Positions 52,732 through 61,603 of a stretch of DNA of 64,000 nucleotides are shown piece after piece. The notes under the pieces were generated by a model, which searched no databases, had not been told where the DNA came from, and saw nothing but the letters and a program-made list of their open reading frames with translations. The stretch's first letter is position 1; the number at the start of each line of letters is the position of its first letter. Origin of the DNA: Methylotenera sp. (GTDB lineage Bacteria; Pseudomonadota; Gammaproteobacteria; Burkholderiales; Methylophilaceae); NCBI RefSeq assembly GCF_029945535.1, contig NZ_JAQSCU010000010.1, forward strand, positions 567,290 to 631,289, read 5' to 3'. Made by a program: the position numbers and the translations under genes.

Positions 52732-53835
52732 ATGCGAGTACTGGTTACAGGTGCGAATGGATTTATTGGTAAAAATCTAATCGTGCATCTTCACGAGCAA
52801 GGCATTGAGTCGGTATTGTTTACTCATGATATGCCAATATCGGATTTGGATAGCATGCTGGATATTGTCGACTTTGTGTTTCATTTAGCTGGAGTTAATC
52901 GACCTAATGATGACATGGAGTTCGCTGAAATTAATGCAGGTTTAACTGAGAAGCTTTGTGATTTTATTCGCACAAGTGGTCGATCAATCCCAGTACTTTA
53001 TACCTCTTCAATTCAAGCAAAAGCTGACAATCGTTATGGGTTGAGTAAGTTGGCTGCTGAAAACTCACTACAAATGCTGGAGAAGGATACAGGTTCACCT
53101 GTATACCTATATCGTTTACCGAATGTATTCGGCAAGTGGAGCAGGCCAAACTACAACTCAGCTGTAGCAACGTTTTGCTATAACATTGCAAATGACTTAC
53201 CTATTCAAATCAATGATCCTTCCGCATTAGTGCATTTAGTTTACATTGACGATGTGATTAAAGACTTTTTACAAGTATTGGAAGAGCGGCCCGTTGGGGT
53301 AGTTCGTCCCGAAGTAATGCCAAGTTACACAATTACTGTAGGTGAAATGGCTGCTCAAATTAAGAGTTTCAGAGCAAGCCGAGAGTCAATGATTACGGAG
53401 CCAGTTGGATCTGGTTTAGTAAGGGCGTTATATTCTACTTATTTAAGTTTTTTTAAACCGGAACAGTTCTCATATTTGCTTAGTGCACATGCTGATCCAC
53501 GCGGTCGATTTGTAGAAATGTTGAAAACAAAAGATTCCGGTCAGTTTTCATTTTTTACAGCACATCCAGGAGTCACTCGCGGTGGTCATTACCACCATTC
53601 AAAAAACGAGAAGTTTTTGGTTATTCAAGGCAGCGCAAAGTTTGGTTTCCGCCATTTAGTTACGGGTGAAACATATGAGAAATTCACGGATGGTGAGAGG
53701 CCTGAAGTGGTTGAAACGGTTCCAGGTTGGTCACATGACATTACTAATATAGGCAGTAACGAAATGATTGTGTTGCTTTGGGCTAACGAGATTTTCGATC
53801 GTCAACACCCGGATACAATTACACATAAGGTTTGA
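52732..53835 (+). CDS. fnlB: UDP-2-acetamido sugar reductase with cupin domain (FnlB/CapF)
   Basis: 367 residues. The N-terminal SDR domain (about 1-245) has [11 protein letters not shown] and [10 protein letters not shown] (YxxxK). The C-terminal cupin (about 250-365) has [25 protein letters not shown] with histidines that bind zinc in CapF. The enzyme does C3-epimerisation and C4-reduction to give UDP-L-talosamine-type product, the second step to UDP-L-FucNAc. It starts immediately after the fnlA stop. Confidence 0.94.
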   Translation: MRVLVTGANGFIGKNLIVHLHEQGIESVLFTHDMPISDLDSMLDIVDFVFHLAGVNRPNDDMEFAEINAGLTEKLCDFIRTSGRSIPVLYTSSIQAKADNRYGLSKLAAENSLQMLEKDTGSPVYLYRLPNVFGKWSRPNYNSAVATFCYNIANDLPIQINDPSALVHLVYIDDVIKDFLQVLEERPVGVVRPEVMPSYTITVGEMAAQIKSFRASRESMITEPVGSGLVRALYSTYLSFFKPEQFSYLLSAHADPRGRFVEMLKTKDSGQFSFFTAHPGVTRGGHYHHSKNEKFLVIQGSAKFGFRHLVTGETYEKFTDGERPEVVETVPGWSHDITNIGSNEMIVLLWANEIFDRQHPDTITHKV

Positions 53836-53836
53836 T

Positions 53837-54970
53837 ATGAAGAAATTAAAAGTAGTCTCAGTTGTCGGAACTCGTCCAGAAATTATTCGATTATCCCGTG
53901 TATTAGCAAGCTTAGATGAGCATTGTGATCACATTCTTGTTCATACGGGTCAAAACTACGACTATGAGTTGAATCAGGTTTTTTTTGATGACCTAGGTGT
54001 ACGTAAACCCGACCATTTTTTAAACTGTGCCGCTAACAGTAATAGTGCAGCACATACTATTGGAAATATGATTATAGCTGTAGATCAAGTGTTGGCCGAT
54101 GAACAGCCAGAGGCAATGTTGGTTTTAGGAGATACCAATAGCTGTCTGTCTGTGATTCCGGCAAAACGGCGCAAAATCCCAATTTTTCACATGGAAGCAG
54201 GAAATCGTTGCTTCGATATGCGCGTGCCGGAAGAAATAAATCGGCGTATTGTTGATCATACTGCCGATATAAATTTGACTTATAGCACGATTGCTAGAGA
54301 TTATTTGCTAAGGGAGGGATTGCCCCCTGACATGGTAATAAAAACAGGTAGCCCAATGTTTGAAGTGCTAACGTATTATCGACCCCAAATTGACGCTTCT
54401 GATGTATTGACACGTCTGGGTCTTGCAGAAGGGAGTTATTTTGTAGTCAGTGCGCATCGTGAAGAAAATATTGAAGCTCCTCAAACCTTTGCTAAATTGG
54501 TACGCATCATAAATATTATTGCAGAAGATTATAATTTGCCAGTGATTGTATCGACACATCCGCGCACTCAAAAGCGGATTGATTCAACAAACTCTAAGTT
54601 TCATCCCCAAGTGCGACTGTTAAAACCTCTCGGCTTCCATGACTATGTGAAATTACAATTGTCGGCTCGTACAGTACTATCTGATAGTGGCACCATTAAT
54701 GAGGAGTCGTCTATTCTCAATTTCCCCGCATTGAATATTAGAGAGGCGCATGAGCGTCCGGAAGGCATGGAAGAGGCTGCGGTAATGATGGTTGGACTTG
54801 AGGTTGAGAGAGTGCGGCAAGGGTTGGCAATCTTGGCTACTCAGTCACGTGGCGAAGATCGTAGTATGCGACAAGTTAGTGACTACAGTATGCCTAATGT
54901 GTCTGATAAGGTGGTGCGAATAATTCATAGCTATACCGACTATGTGAATAGAAATGTATGGAAATTATAA
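53837..54970 (+). CDS. fnlC: UDP-N-acetyl sugar 2-epimerase (FnlC/CapG)
   Basis: 377 residues from the ATG at 53837 with AAGG six bases upstream; an in-frame ATG at 53768 inside fnlB would add 23 poor residues. The WecB-type epimerase features are [65 protein letters not shown] and [13 protein letters not shown]. It does the last step to UDP-L-FucNAc. The next gene begins directly at its stop. Confidence 0.95.
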   Translation: MKKLKVVSVVGTRPEIIRLSRVLASLDEHCDHILVHTGQNYDYELNQVFFDDLGVRKPDHFLNCAANSNSAAHTIGNMIIAVDQVLADEQPEAMLVLGDTNSCLSVIPAKRRKIPIFHMEAGNRCFDMRVPEEINRRIVDHTADINLTYSTIARDYLLREGLPPDMVIKTGSPMFEVLTYYRPQIDASDVLTRLGLAEGSYFVVSAHREENIEAPQTFAKLVRIINIIAEDYNLPVIVSTHPRTQKRIDSTNSKFHPQVRLLKPLGFHDYVKLQLSARTVLSDSGTINEESSILNFPALNIREAHERPEGMEEAAVMMVGLEVERVRQGLAILATQSRGEDRSMRQVSDYSMPNVSDKVVRIIHSYTDYVNRNVWKL

Positions 54971-56203
54971 ATGGTTGATTCCCCCAAGGGCGATTTAGAA
55001 CGTAGCAATAAATCTCGATTATTTATTATTTCAGAGTTTGTTGATTGCACTCAAAATTCTACTGGATATTACTGGTCAAAGATTATTCATGGGCTATCTG
55101 AAAGATTCAATGACGTTTGTGTTATTGCACCTAAATCTAGTTATCATAAAGTTGAGAATGCCTCCGATTTTGTGACTTATATCCTTGTAAAGGATATTGT
55201 TTATAACAAAAAAAATTTAGTTACTCGCTTGTTCGGGCAGGTTGCTCAGTCCTTATTTTTTGCTAAGGCAATTATTCAAAATGTTCATCGTGGGGATGTG
55301 GTTTTTTCTGGCACCAATCCAGCGCTACTACTTGTTCTAATTTCAGTCTTAAAAGTAATAAAGGGCTTTAAATGGATGCTTCTTGTTCATGATGTTTTTC
55401 CTGAAAATTTGATAGCTGCAAAAGTTATTGGGCAAGCAAGCGTATTGTACCGACCTGTAAAACAATTGTTTGATAAGGTTTACTCTTCAGCTGATACTCT
55501 TATAGCGATTGGTCGCGATATGCTTATATTATTAGCTAAGAAGACAAAGGAGTCGAATAAGATTGAATATGTAGCAAACTGGGTCGACCCGAGGGATATA
55601 GTGCCTTTGCCGCGAGATAGTAGTGAGCTTATTTGTAAACTTGGCGCAGATGAGAAAATAATTTTTCAGTTTTTTGGAAATCTTGGGCGATTGCAGGGTA
55701 TTGATAATTTATTAAATGCTATTTTATTGGTTAAAAACAATAAAGCAGCTTTTGTTTTTATTGGATCTGGGTCTGAGGAAGCTCTAATTTTAAACTTCAT
55801 AAAGAATAATCCTGATAGGAATATCATTCATCTTTCTGGCATGCCATTTAGCCGCAATAATGTCGTGTTATCCTCATGTGACATTGCAATAGTGTCACTT
55901 GCTGAAGGCATGAATGGCTTAGGCGTTCCTAGTAAGGCATACTTTTCACTTGCCGCAGATAAACCTTTACTAGTTGTTACTGAAAAAGATTCTGAACTTT
56001 TCAGCCTAGTATCTGAAGAAGAGTCAGTGGGCTGGTTTTGCGAGCCATGCAACCCTACAAAACTTGCATCTTTGATCGATGATATCTGTAAGGATGATCT
56101 TTTTATCTCCCAGGGAAGTCGCCGGGCTGTATTGATTAAAAAGTATGGATATGAGTATGCAATTAAGAAGTACTTCAAATTAATCTCTGAATTGACGTCA
56201 TGA
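54971..56203 (+). CDS. Family 4 glycosyltransferase, WbuB-like (probable L-FucNAc transferase)
   Basis: 410 residues, GT-B. The sequence runs SEFVDCTQNSTGYYWSKIIHGLSERF, a membrane-like segment ALLLVLISVLKVIKGFKWML, then VHDVFPENL, and in the second lobe IFQFFGNLGRLQGIDNLLNA and GMNGLGVPSKAYFSLAADKPLLVV. This matches WbuB-type enzymes. In E. coli O26 and relatives wbuB follows fnlABC and is assigned to L-FucNAc transfer; the same order here supports that role. It starts at the base after the fnlC stop. Confidence 0.82.
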   Translation: MVDSPKGDLERSNKSRLFIISEFVDCTQNSTGYYWSKIIHGLSERFNDVCVIAPKSSYHKVENASDFVTYILVKDIVYNKKNLVTRLFGQVAQSLFFAKAIIQNVHRGDVVFSGTNPALLLVLISVLKVIKGFKWMLLVHDVFPENLIAAKVIGQASVLYRPVKQLFDKVYSSADTLIAIGRDMLILLAKKTKESNKIEYVANWVDPRDIVPLPRDSSELICKLGADEKIIFQFFGNLGRLQGIDNLLNAILLVKNNKAAFVFIGSGSEEALILNFIKNNPDRNIIHLSGMPFSRNNVVLSSCDIAIVSLAEGMNGLGVPSKAYFSLAADKPLLVVTEKDSELFSLVSEEESVGWFCEPCNPTKLASLIDDICKDDLFISQGSRRAVLIKKYGYEYAIKKYFKLISELTS

Positions 56204-56277
56204 TATTCTGGGAAGTCCATAACCTAACTTTGAAAAATGTTTAGATTAAATATCTACTTCAGGAGAGGCATTGAAAT

Positions 56278-57012
56278 ATGCATAAAAAGATTAAGCTGGT
56301 ATTGAAAAGTCTTGCTCGGGTTTATGGTGCAATAGCTACACTCCCGTTTCGTTTTAAAAGCAATAAAATTGATTTTCCAGAAAATGTATCTCACTCTGAC
56401 TGGGTAGATTTTTTGTCTAAAAAATTTAATAAAAAAGGCATTCGAGTTCTTGAAATTGGCTCTAGAAATTTTACTGGCGCGAATCTTCGTTCAAAATTCT
56501 CTGATGCAGACTATACTGGATTTGATTTTTATGCGGGTGAAAATGTAGACGTTGTCGGTGATGCACATAAATTATCAAGTTATTTTAAAAGTCAGCAAAA
56601 ATTTGACTTGATATTCTCGTCTGCTGTTTTTGAGCATCTACATATGCCATGGATTGCCGCTATGGAAATCCAGAAGATGCTGAAAGTTGATGGTTTTGTT
56701 TTTATAGAGACACATTTTTCTTTTTCATCTCATGAGCGCCCGTGGCATTTTTTTCAGTTTTCAGATATGGGGTTGAGAGCTTTGTTCAATGATTCACTTG
56801 GCTTTGATTTAGTCGATAGTGGGATGAGCAATCCAATCTCAGGTTATTTTTCTCATAATGCGGATGTTTACCTAAGGCATTTACCAATTACTGAGTTGTA
56901 TTGTCATAGCGAGATACTTTGCAAGAAGCGATGCGAGGTCGATAGTTTCGAGTGGAGCAGGGTTACTATTGATGGGATAGTTGAGGGCACACGATATCCA
57001 ATGCCAAAATAG
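56278..57012 (+). CDS. SAM-dependent methyltransferase (second)
   Basis: 244 residues. Motif I is VLEIGSRNFTGANLRS (about 59-74), with YTGFDFYAGENVDVVGDAHKLSSYF and FDLIFSSAVFEHLHMPWIAAMEIQKMLK as motifs II and III. The N-terminus is basic. It is unlike the methyltransferase at 50.9 kb, so the two probably act on different positions of the glycan. AGGAG lies 12-16 bases before the ATG. Confidence 0.8.
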   Translation: MHKKIKLVLKSLARVYGAIATLPFRFKSNKIDFPENVSHSDWVDFLSKKFNKKGIRVLEIGSRNFTGANLRSKFSDADYTGFDFYAGENVDVVGDAHKLSSYFKSQQKFDLIFSSAVFEHLHMPWIAAMEIQKMLKVDGFVFIETHFSFSSHERPWHFFQFSDMGLRALFNDSLGFDLVDSGMSNPISGYFSHNADVYLRHLPITELYCHSEILCKKRCEVDSFEWSRVTIDGIVEGTRYPMPK

Positions 57013-57294
57013 TAGTGAGCTGAATGTATTATCAATAAAATAAATGTTGACTGCTTATAAGTTGGTCAATTGAGACATATGAGCAAGGACAAGTTGCTCT
57101 GATTTTGAAGCTTACAAAAATCTCTATATTCAAGATATGCCCATTAGGTTCTAACTTAATCGTTTTATAGGAGTAGCATGCTGTATAAACATAATTATGT
57201 ATCACTGATGTTTATCATACTGATATTAGTCTAAAGCTATATTGACGAATTGCTGATGAGTAGCATGCACACTGCAATATTAAGACTTCGTTAT
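57013..57294. other. 282-bp convergent gap with an 11-bp direct repeat
   Basis: GAGTAGCATGC occurs at 57171-57181 and 57258-57268. No gene and no clear terminator, although the gap separates a plus-strand from a minus-strand gene. Confidence 0.5.
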
Positions 57295-58608
57295 TTATTT
57301 TTGAGTGTAATGTTTAGTTAAAGATGCCAATATGGTGCCACATAGGCTTGCGATTAGTAGCGCTGATAGTGCTGCAGTAAACTTTAAATTCCAGACCTCA
57401 GTGCTCATTGCACTTGCTAGTTCACATACCATGTAAGCAATGCCAAACATAGCTAACCTTGGTTGAGTAGAGCTCCGCATAGTGCTAATGAATAGTATTA
57501 AAGGCGCAAAAAATAAAAGGCAAGTTGAAATTAATCCCCAGATGCCTGAACGTACTGCATTGGTCGTAAATTCATTATGAAAGCCAGCGTGGAGATTGGA
57601 TTCACGCACGGCAAGTTGAGAAAATCGTGAAATTTCAGGGTCATTAATATGCTCTTTAAATCCTTGATCTCCCCATCCTGTCAACGGCTTAAGAGTAAAG
57701 TAGTAGATTCCCATGCGGAAAAATGACAGGCGCTGTCCAATTGATGTAATTGGACTGACAGAGTCAAGCTGGTAGACTGAGATATCTTTTATTGCCTCAT
57801 TAGTTCTGTTTTTAACGACATCTACAAACTGATAGGCTGCAAGGCATCCCCCCACTGCAATTGCTGTTGCCAGTAGTGCTGTCATGATTTTATTTTTGAA
57901 GTGAACGCGATTGAAACACCATATTGCCAAGACTAATGGTATAGCCATCCATCCTGTGCGACTACCGGATTTTATGGACAGATAAACACCAATAACAAAG
58001 CCAATAAATTTTAGAAGTAGTAGCGCCCAAGAATCTTTTCCTCGTAGGTTCATTGCATATAAGCAGAGAAGCCCAATTGTCAAAGTGACATGACCAAAAG
58101 TGAGTGGATCGACAAAATAGCTCGTAACTCGCTCTGCACTGCCGCTCCATCCCCCAGAAGTGATATGCGGAAGCAATGCCAAAGTTAGTATAGTCATGAC
58201 TGGAAAGCTATATTGAAAAAGTGCTATAGTGTCAATTTTTTTGTTGTAAATGTACAAAAATACTGGAATTGCTAGTAGGAAACGAGATGGCGCATCATAA
58301 TATCGCCATGTCCAGTCGTCCCTCAATGCTTGACTAATAAGAATTGCTAGAATTGGTAGAGCTAGGGATAAAGTTATGATTAAAACCCATCGCATTTGCT
58401 TTGCTGGCGTTAACTGAAATTGCTTTTGAGGATAACTATAAGTTTCGCTGCCTATCCAGTCCCATACTAATAGTGTTATTGAAAGTAGGGAAGCTAAAGC
58501 CAGTGTATAGCCTGACCAACCCTTCACTGTGAGCGCAAAGAGTGGGGCGATAGCTAATGTGATGAGTAATGCTATATATATAGACTGCTTTATAAACTTC
58601 TTTTGCAT
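57295..58608 (-). CDS. O-antigen ligase family protein (WaaL-like)
   Basis: 437 residues, about 11 to 12 membrane segments. The large periplasmic loop (about 285-350) has HAGFHNEFTTNAVRSGIWG, the conserved His/Asn region of the Wzy_C/WaaL ligases, and ITSIGQRLSFFRMGIYYF precedes it. It would join the finished polysaccharide to lipid A-core. It is the only minus-strand gene in the locus, which suggests separate control or a later insertion. A Wzy role is also possible from topology alone, since these families share a domain; an uninterrupted wzy exists at 48.5 kb. Confidence 0.8.
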   Translation of the reverse strand: MQKKFIKQSIYIALLITLAIAPLFALTVKGWSGYTLALASLLSITLLVWDWIGSETYSYPQKQFQLTPAKQMRWVLIITLSLALPILAILISQALRDDWTWRYYDAPSRFLLAIPVFLYIYNKKIDTIALFQYSFPVMTILTLALLPHITSGGWSGSAERVTSYFVDPLTFGHVTLTIGLLCLYAMNLRGKDSWALLLLKFIGFVIGVYLSIKSGSRTGWMAIPLVLAIWCFNRVHFKNKIMTALLATAIAVGGCLAAYQFVDVVKNRTNEAIKDISVYQLDSVSPITSIGQRLSFFRMGIYYFTLKPLTGWGDQGFKEHINDPEISRFSQLAVRESNLHAGFHNEFTTNAVRSGIWGLISTCLLFFAPLILFISTMRSSTQPRLAMFGIAYMVCELASAMSTEVWNLKFTAALSALLIASLCGTILASLTKHYTQK

Positions 58609-58902
58609 TCAAAAAGCCTTGTTTTTAAGAGTTGATATATTAATTGTCATAGTGCTGCAAAAGTATTAAACACTTTATTTCTATGATACGTTAAAAGTGG
58701 ATAGCTTGATATCTAGGCAGTTGCTAGGTAATGGGAGTTTCACATATTTGCTTTATGAATAGATATCGATCTATAAGCTACTTTTGTTAGAGGATGATCA
58801 TTGTTTATATACTTTTAGTTAACGATTTTAGAGGGTAATGATCGTGCGTTAGCTGTTTTTGATTTCTGTGCAGTCGTTTGTAGATGGCTTCATTTTTTAA
58901 TT
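58609..58902. other. 294-bp AT-rich divergent gap between ligase and wzz-like genes
   Basis: No gene, terminator or strong promoter pair stands out. The wzz frame is open from 58819 with no ATG or GTG. Confidence 0.5.
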
Positions 58903-59802
58903 TTGTTTGGTTGTTTAATTATAGAAAGAAGTAAAAAAATTAACATTTCTAAAAAAAGAGCATTAGCTCAGTATGACGAGGATACATCTTCTATTGATTT
59001 TGTGAAGTTTATACGACGAAATTTTCGTATATTACTAACTAGTATCTTAATGTGTGTTGTTTTAGGTATTATTGTTTCATTTGTAGTGCCAAAAAAGTGG
59101 GAAGCAACGGCTTTGATTCGCGTAGGGCAGATAGGAGATGTGGAGAGTCGGATAGAAACTCCTTTGGCATTAGTCGATAGAATGAAAAGTACGTCTTTTC
59201 AAAATAATGTGTTGAAAAGGTTGGGAATATCAGTTGTAGAACAGGATCCCGACTCGAGCAACTTCCGTGAAACATTCAAAGTCAAGTTAAGTAAATCTGA
59301 ATTAATAAATTTGACTTTGAGAGGCACTTCTCATGATGGCGTTATTTTGCAAATGACAGAGGTGATTAATGAATTGAAGGCCGTACATAACGGTATTTCT
59401 GCGCCAGCTCTGAATCGATTGCAGCAAGAGTTGGCTATAATCGATTCGGAGTTAAAACGTAGTAATGAGGAGGTTGAATTGTTAAAAAAACTTATACACG
59501 GTTCATTAGCACAGAACACTGAAAACTTTTCGCAATCTGTATTAGTTAGTAGTGTTCTTCTGGCGAGTGACGGGGAGTTGCGATCTTGCCGTGATCGTAA
59601 GCGCATTATTGAAGCACAACTAAGTTCAGAACGAACCTTTCCTACTGATGTTTTGGGTAAGGTCGAAGTTTCCTCAACGCCAGTATTTCCTAAAAAGTCA
59701 CTCTTTGCGATTGTTGGCTTGTTTGTAGGATTACTTTTTGGCGTAGTCTTCTCAATTTTGAAGTCAATTGATTACTCAAAAGGCTCTAATCAAGAAAACT
59801 AA
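58903..59802 (+). CDS. wzz: Wzz-type chain length determinant protein
   Basis: 299 residues. A basic N-terminus is followed by membrane segment 1 (about 43-65, ILLTSILMCVVLGIIVSFVVPKKWEATALI), a mainly alpha-helical periplasmic part and membrane segment 2 (about 265-290, LFAIVGLFVGLLFGVVFSIL), preceded by the proline-rich FPKKS. There is no tyrosine kinase domain, so it is of the O-antigen Wzz type. The start is doubtful: the frame has no ATG before the first membrane segment; TTG at 58903 is listed. No good ribosome binding site precedes it; ATT at 58939 follows GAAAGAAG. Confidence 0.82.
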   Translation: MFGCLIIERSKKINISKKRALAQYDEDTSSIDFVKFIRRNFRILLTSILMCVVLGIIVSFVVPKKWEATALIRVGQIGDVESRIETPLALVDRMKSTSFQNNVLKRLGISVVEQDPDSSNFRETFKVKLSKSELINLTLRGTSHDGVILQMTEVINELKAVHNGISAPALNRLQQELAIIDSELKRSNEEVELLKKLIHGSLAQNTENFSQSVLVSSVLLASDGELRSCRDRKRIIEAQLSSERTFPTDVLGKVEVSSTPVFPKKSLFAIVGLFVGLLFGVVFSILKSIDYSKGSNQEN

Positions 59803-59908
59803 ATTAATGTATAGTTTTTATATGCATTGACTAGCCTCCCAAAAATTGCATCATGCAGGATTCTAAGCAGTCGCTGAAATAGCTATAGTTACTTTTCAAG
59901 AATAGAAT

Positions 59909-59929
59909 AACGCCCTTTTGTGGGCGGTT
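59909..59929 (+). promoter_or_regulatory. Hairpin in the leader of the WbpV-like gene
   Basis: CGCCC (59911-59915), loop TTTTGT, GGGCG (59922-59926), with AA/TT extending the stem. Only AATCCTAAAA follows, so it is not a clear terminator. It is 29 bases before the mini-ORF. Confidence 0.4.
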
Positions 59930-59954
59930 GAATCCTAAAAACTTAGGTAGGACT

Positions 59955-59990
59955 ATGAATAAGCTCATTAATCGGGATCGACAGCAATGA
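59955..59990 (+). CDS. Eleven-codon mini-ORF coupled to the WbpV-like gene
   Basis: ATG at 59955, 11 codons (MNKLINRDRQQ), stop TGA at 59988-59990. The preceding TAGGTAGGA (from 59944) is a strong purine-rich Shine-Dalgarno site, while the larger gene has only a weak one. The ORF's stop overlaps the ATG of the WbpV-like gene (ATGA), so it could be a translational coupling leader. It could also be chance. Confidence 0.35.
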   Translation: MNKLINRDRQQ

Positions 59991-60943
59991 AAATACTTGT
60001 TACCGGCGCTAACGGTTTTGTTGGACGCGCGCTTTGTGCTGAGCTATCTCGACAGGAGTATCTGGTTATAGCAGCATTACGCAAAGGGAGAGCAGAGGTT
60101 GATGGCTTGATACAGACTACTGTCATTTGCTCTATTGATAATAATACAGATTGGTCAGCCGCATTGCAGAATGTCGATGTGGTCATCCACCTCGCAGCTC
60201 GTGTACATATAATGAGTGATCATGCCGCAGACCCACTTGCCGAGTTTCGCAAGGTTAATGTCGAGGGTACTTTAAGTCTTGCGTTGCAGGCCACTAAGGC
60301 AGGTGTGAAGCGGTTTGTTTTCATTAGCTCTATTGGAGTTAATGGTAATGTAACTTCTTCACATCACCCATTTACTGCTGAAGATATGCCAGATCCATAC
60401 GATGCCTATAGTACTAGTAAGTATGAAGCAGAGCAGGGGTTGCTTAAGCTAGTTGCGATTGCTGGATTTGAAGTTGTCATCATCCGTCCCCCATTAGTTT
60501 ATGGATGTGGTGCTCCAGGCAATTTTAGACGCATAATTAGCGCTTTAAAAAATCACTATCCCTTGCCATTAGGTGCCATTAAAAATAAACGTAGTTTTGT
60601 TTATATCGATAATTTAGTGAGCCTAATTGTGAGGTGCATTGATCATCCAGCAGCTGCAAATCAAGTTTTTTTAGTGTCTGACGGGAATGATTTATCTACA
60701 ACTGAGTTGTTGCGAGCTTGCGCTGGTGCGCTGAGTTTAAAATCAAGACTTGTGCCTATTCCACAAAAATTGATAGAGGTTTTTGCTGCATTGATTGGTA
60801 AAGAAAATGTTGCACAAAGATTGTGTGGTAATTTGCAGGTGGATATTACTAAAGCACGTACATTGCTTGATTGGACGCCACCAACAACTGTCGAAGATGG
60901 CTTGAAGGCAACAGCAATCGGTTTTAATAAGGTAAATAAGTGA
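59987..60943 (+). CDS. NAD-dependent sugar epimerase/4-reductase (WbpV-like)
   Basis: 318 residues, extended SDR. NAD motif VTGANGFVGRA (about 5-15), FISSIGVNG, catalytic YSTSKYEAE (YxxxK, about 147-155) and RPPLVYGCGAPGN. This is the WbpV/WcfX-type group that reduces the 4-keto sugar made by WbpM-like dehydratases, giving UDP-D-FucNAc or UDP-D-QuiNAc. The next genes, a phosphoglycosyl transferase and a WbpM-like dehydratase, fit that route. It overlaps the transferase gene by 4 bases (GTGA). Confidence 0.88.
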   Translation: MKILVTGANGFVGRALCAELSRQEYLVIAALRKGRAEVDGLIQTTVICSIDNNTDWSAALQNVDVVIHLAARVHIMSDHAADPLAEFRKVNVEGTLSLALQATKAGVKRFVFISSIGVNGNVTSSHHPFTAEDMPDPYDAYSTSKYEAEQGLLKLVAIAGFEVVIIRPPLVYGCGAPGNFRRIISALKNHYPLPLGAIKNKRSFVYIDNLVSLIVRCIDHPAAANQVFLVSDGNDLSTTELLRACAGALSLKSRLVPIPQKLIEVFAALIGKENVAQRLCGNLQVDITKARTLLDWTPPTTVEDGLKATAIGFNKVNK

Positions 60944-61503
60944 TAAAACGTCTTTTTGATTTCTTGCTGGCATTATCTGCAATATTGTTTTTGATTATTC
61001 CGATTATAGTCGTTGCGATCATGGTTCGATTGACTTCAGTTGGCCCAGTAATGTATTGGTCTGACCGAATAGGGCGTAATAACCATATATTCAGAATGCC
61101 AAAATTTCGCACTATGTGTATTAATACTCCAGCAGTTGCGACGCATTTGTTACCTGATCCCAAACAATATTTAACGCCTGTAGGTTCTTTTTTGCGCAAA
61201 TCTAGCTTAGATGAGTTGCCGCAACTTTGGAGTATTATTAAGGGCGATATGAGCTTTGTGGGGCCACGCCCTGCATTGTTTAATCAGGATGATTTGGTCG
61301 CATTAAGAACGGAATATGGTGTTGATAAATTGTTACCTGGTTTGACAGGTTGGGCGCAGATTAATGGTAGAGATGAATTGTCGATTCCAATTAAAGTAAA
61401 GCTTGATGTAGAGTACTTGCATCAGCAGTCTTTTTTACTGGATATAAAAATTATCTTTCTAACCTTCTTAAAGGTGTTGCATAGAGATGGTATTCAACAT
61501 TAA
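60940..61503 (+). CDS. Initiating phosphoglycosyl transferase (small PglC/WcaJ-type)
   Basis: 187 residues. One N-terminal membrane helix (about 5-30, FDFLLALSAILFLIIPIIVVAIMV) is followed by the conserved cytoplasmic bacterial sugar transferase domain: RIGRNNHIFRMPKFRTM, the catalytic Asp-Glu in KSSLDELPQLW, KGDMSFVGPRPA and PGLTGWAQINGR. It transfers a sugar-1-phosphate to undecaprenyl phosphate, starting the repeat unit. The partners upstream and downstream suggest the sugar is D-FucNAc or D-QuiNAc. GTG start, overlapping the reductase gene. Confidence 0.94.
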   Translation: MIKRLFDFLLALSAILFLIIPIIVVAIMVRLTSVGPVMYWSDRIGRNNHIFRMPKFRTMCINTPAVATHLLPDPKQYLTPVGSFLRKSSLDELPQLWSIIKGDMSFVGPRPALFNQDDLVALRTEYGVDKLLPGLTGWAQINGRDELSIPIKVKLDVEYLHQQSFLLDIKIIFLTFLKVLHRDGIQH

Positions 61504-61504
61504 A

Positions 61505-61536
61505 GTAAACATAACATGCATGCATGTTATGTTTAC
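61505..61536. repeat. Perfect 32-bp palindrome before the WbpM-like gene
   Basis: GTAAACATAACATGCA (61505-61520) is followed with no spacer by its exact reverse complement (61521-61536). It begins 2 bases after the transferase stop. The next bases (AGTTATATTG) lack a T-run, so it is not a usual rho-independent terminator; an operator or an mRNA-end structure is more likely. Confidence 0.85.
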
Positions 61537-61603
61537 AGTTATATTGATACAATATAGTTCAAATTGAACTTACAAAATAAATCTATTCTAGCAACCTCAC
61601 CAA

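Noticed and set aside
45047-57012. Genomic island with integration site
   Set aside because: AT-rich glycan genes fit ordinary O-antigen variation; I see no integrase, tRNA or flanking att repeat.
57171-57268. The GAGTAGCATGC pair as insertion sequence ends or target duplication
   Set aside because: Direct orientation only 87 bases apart with no transposase or inverted ends; listed only as a weak observation.
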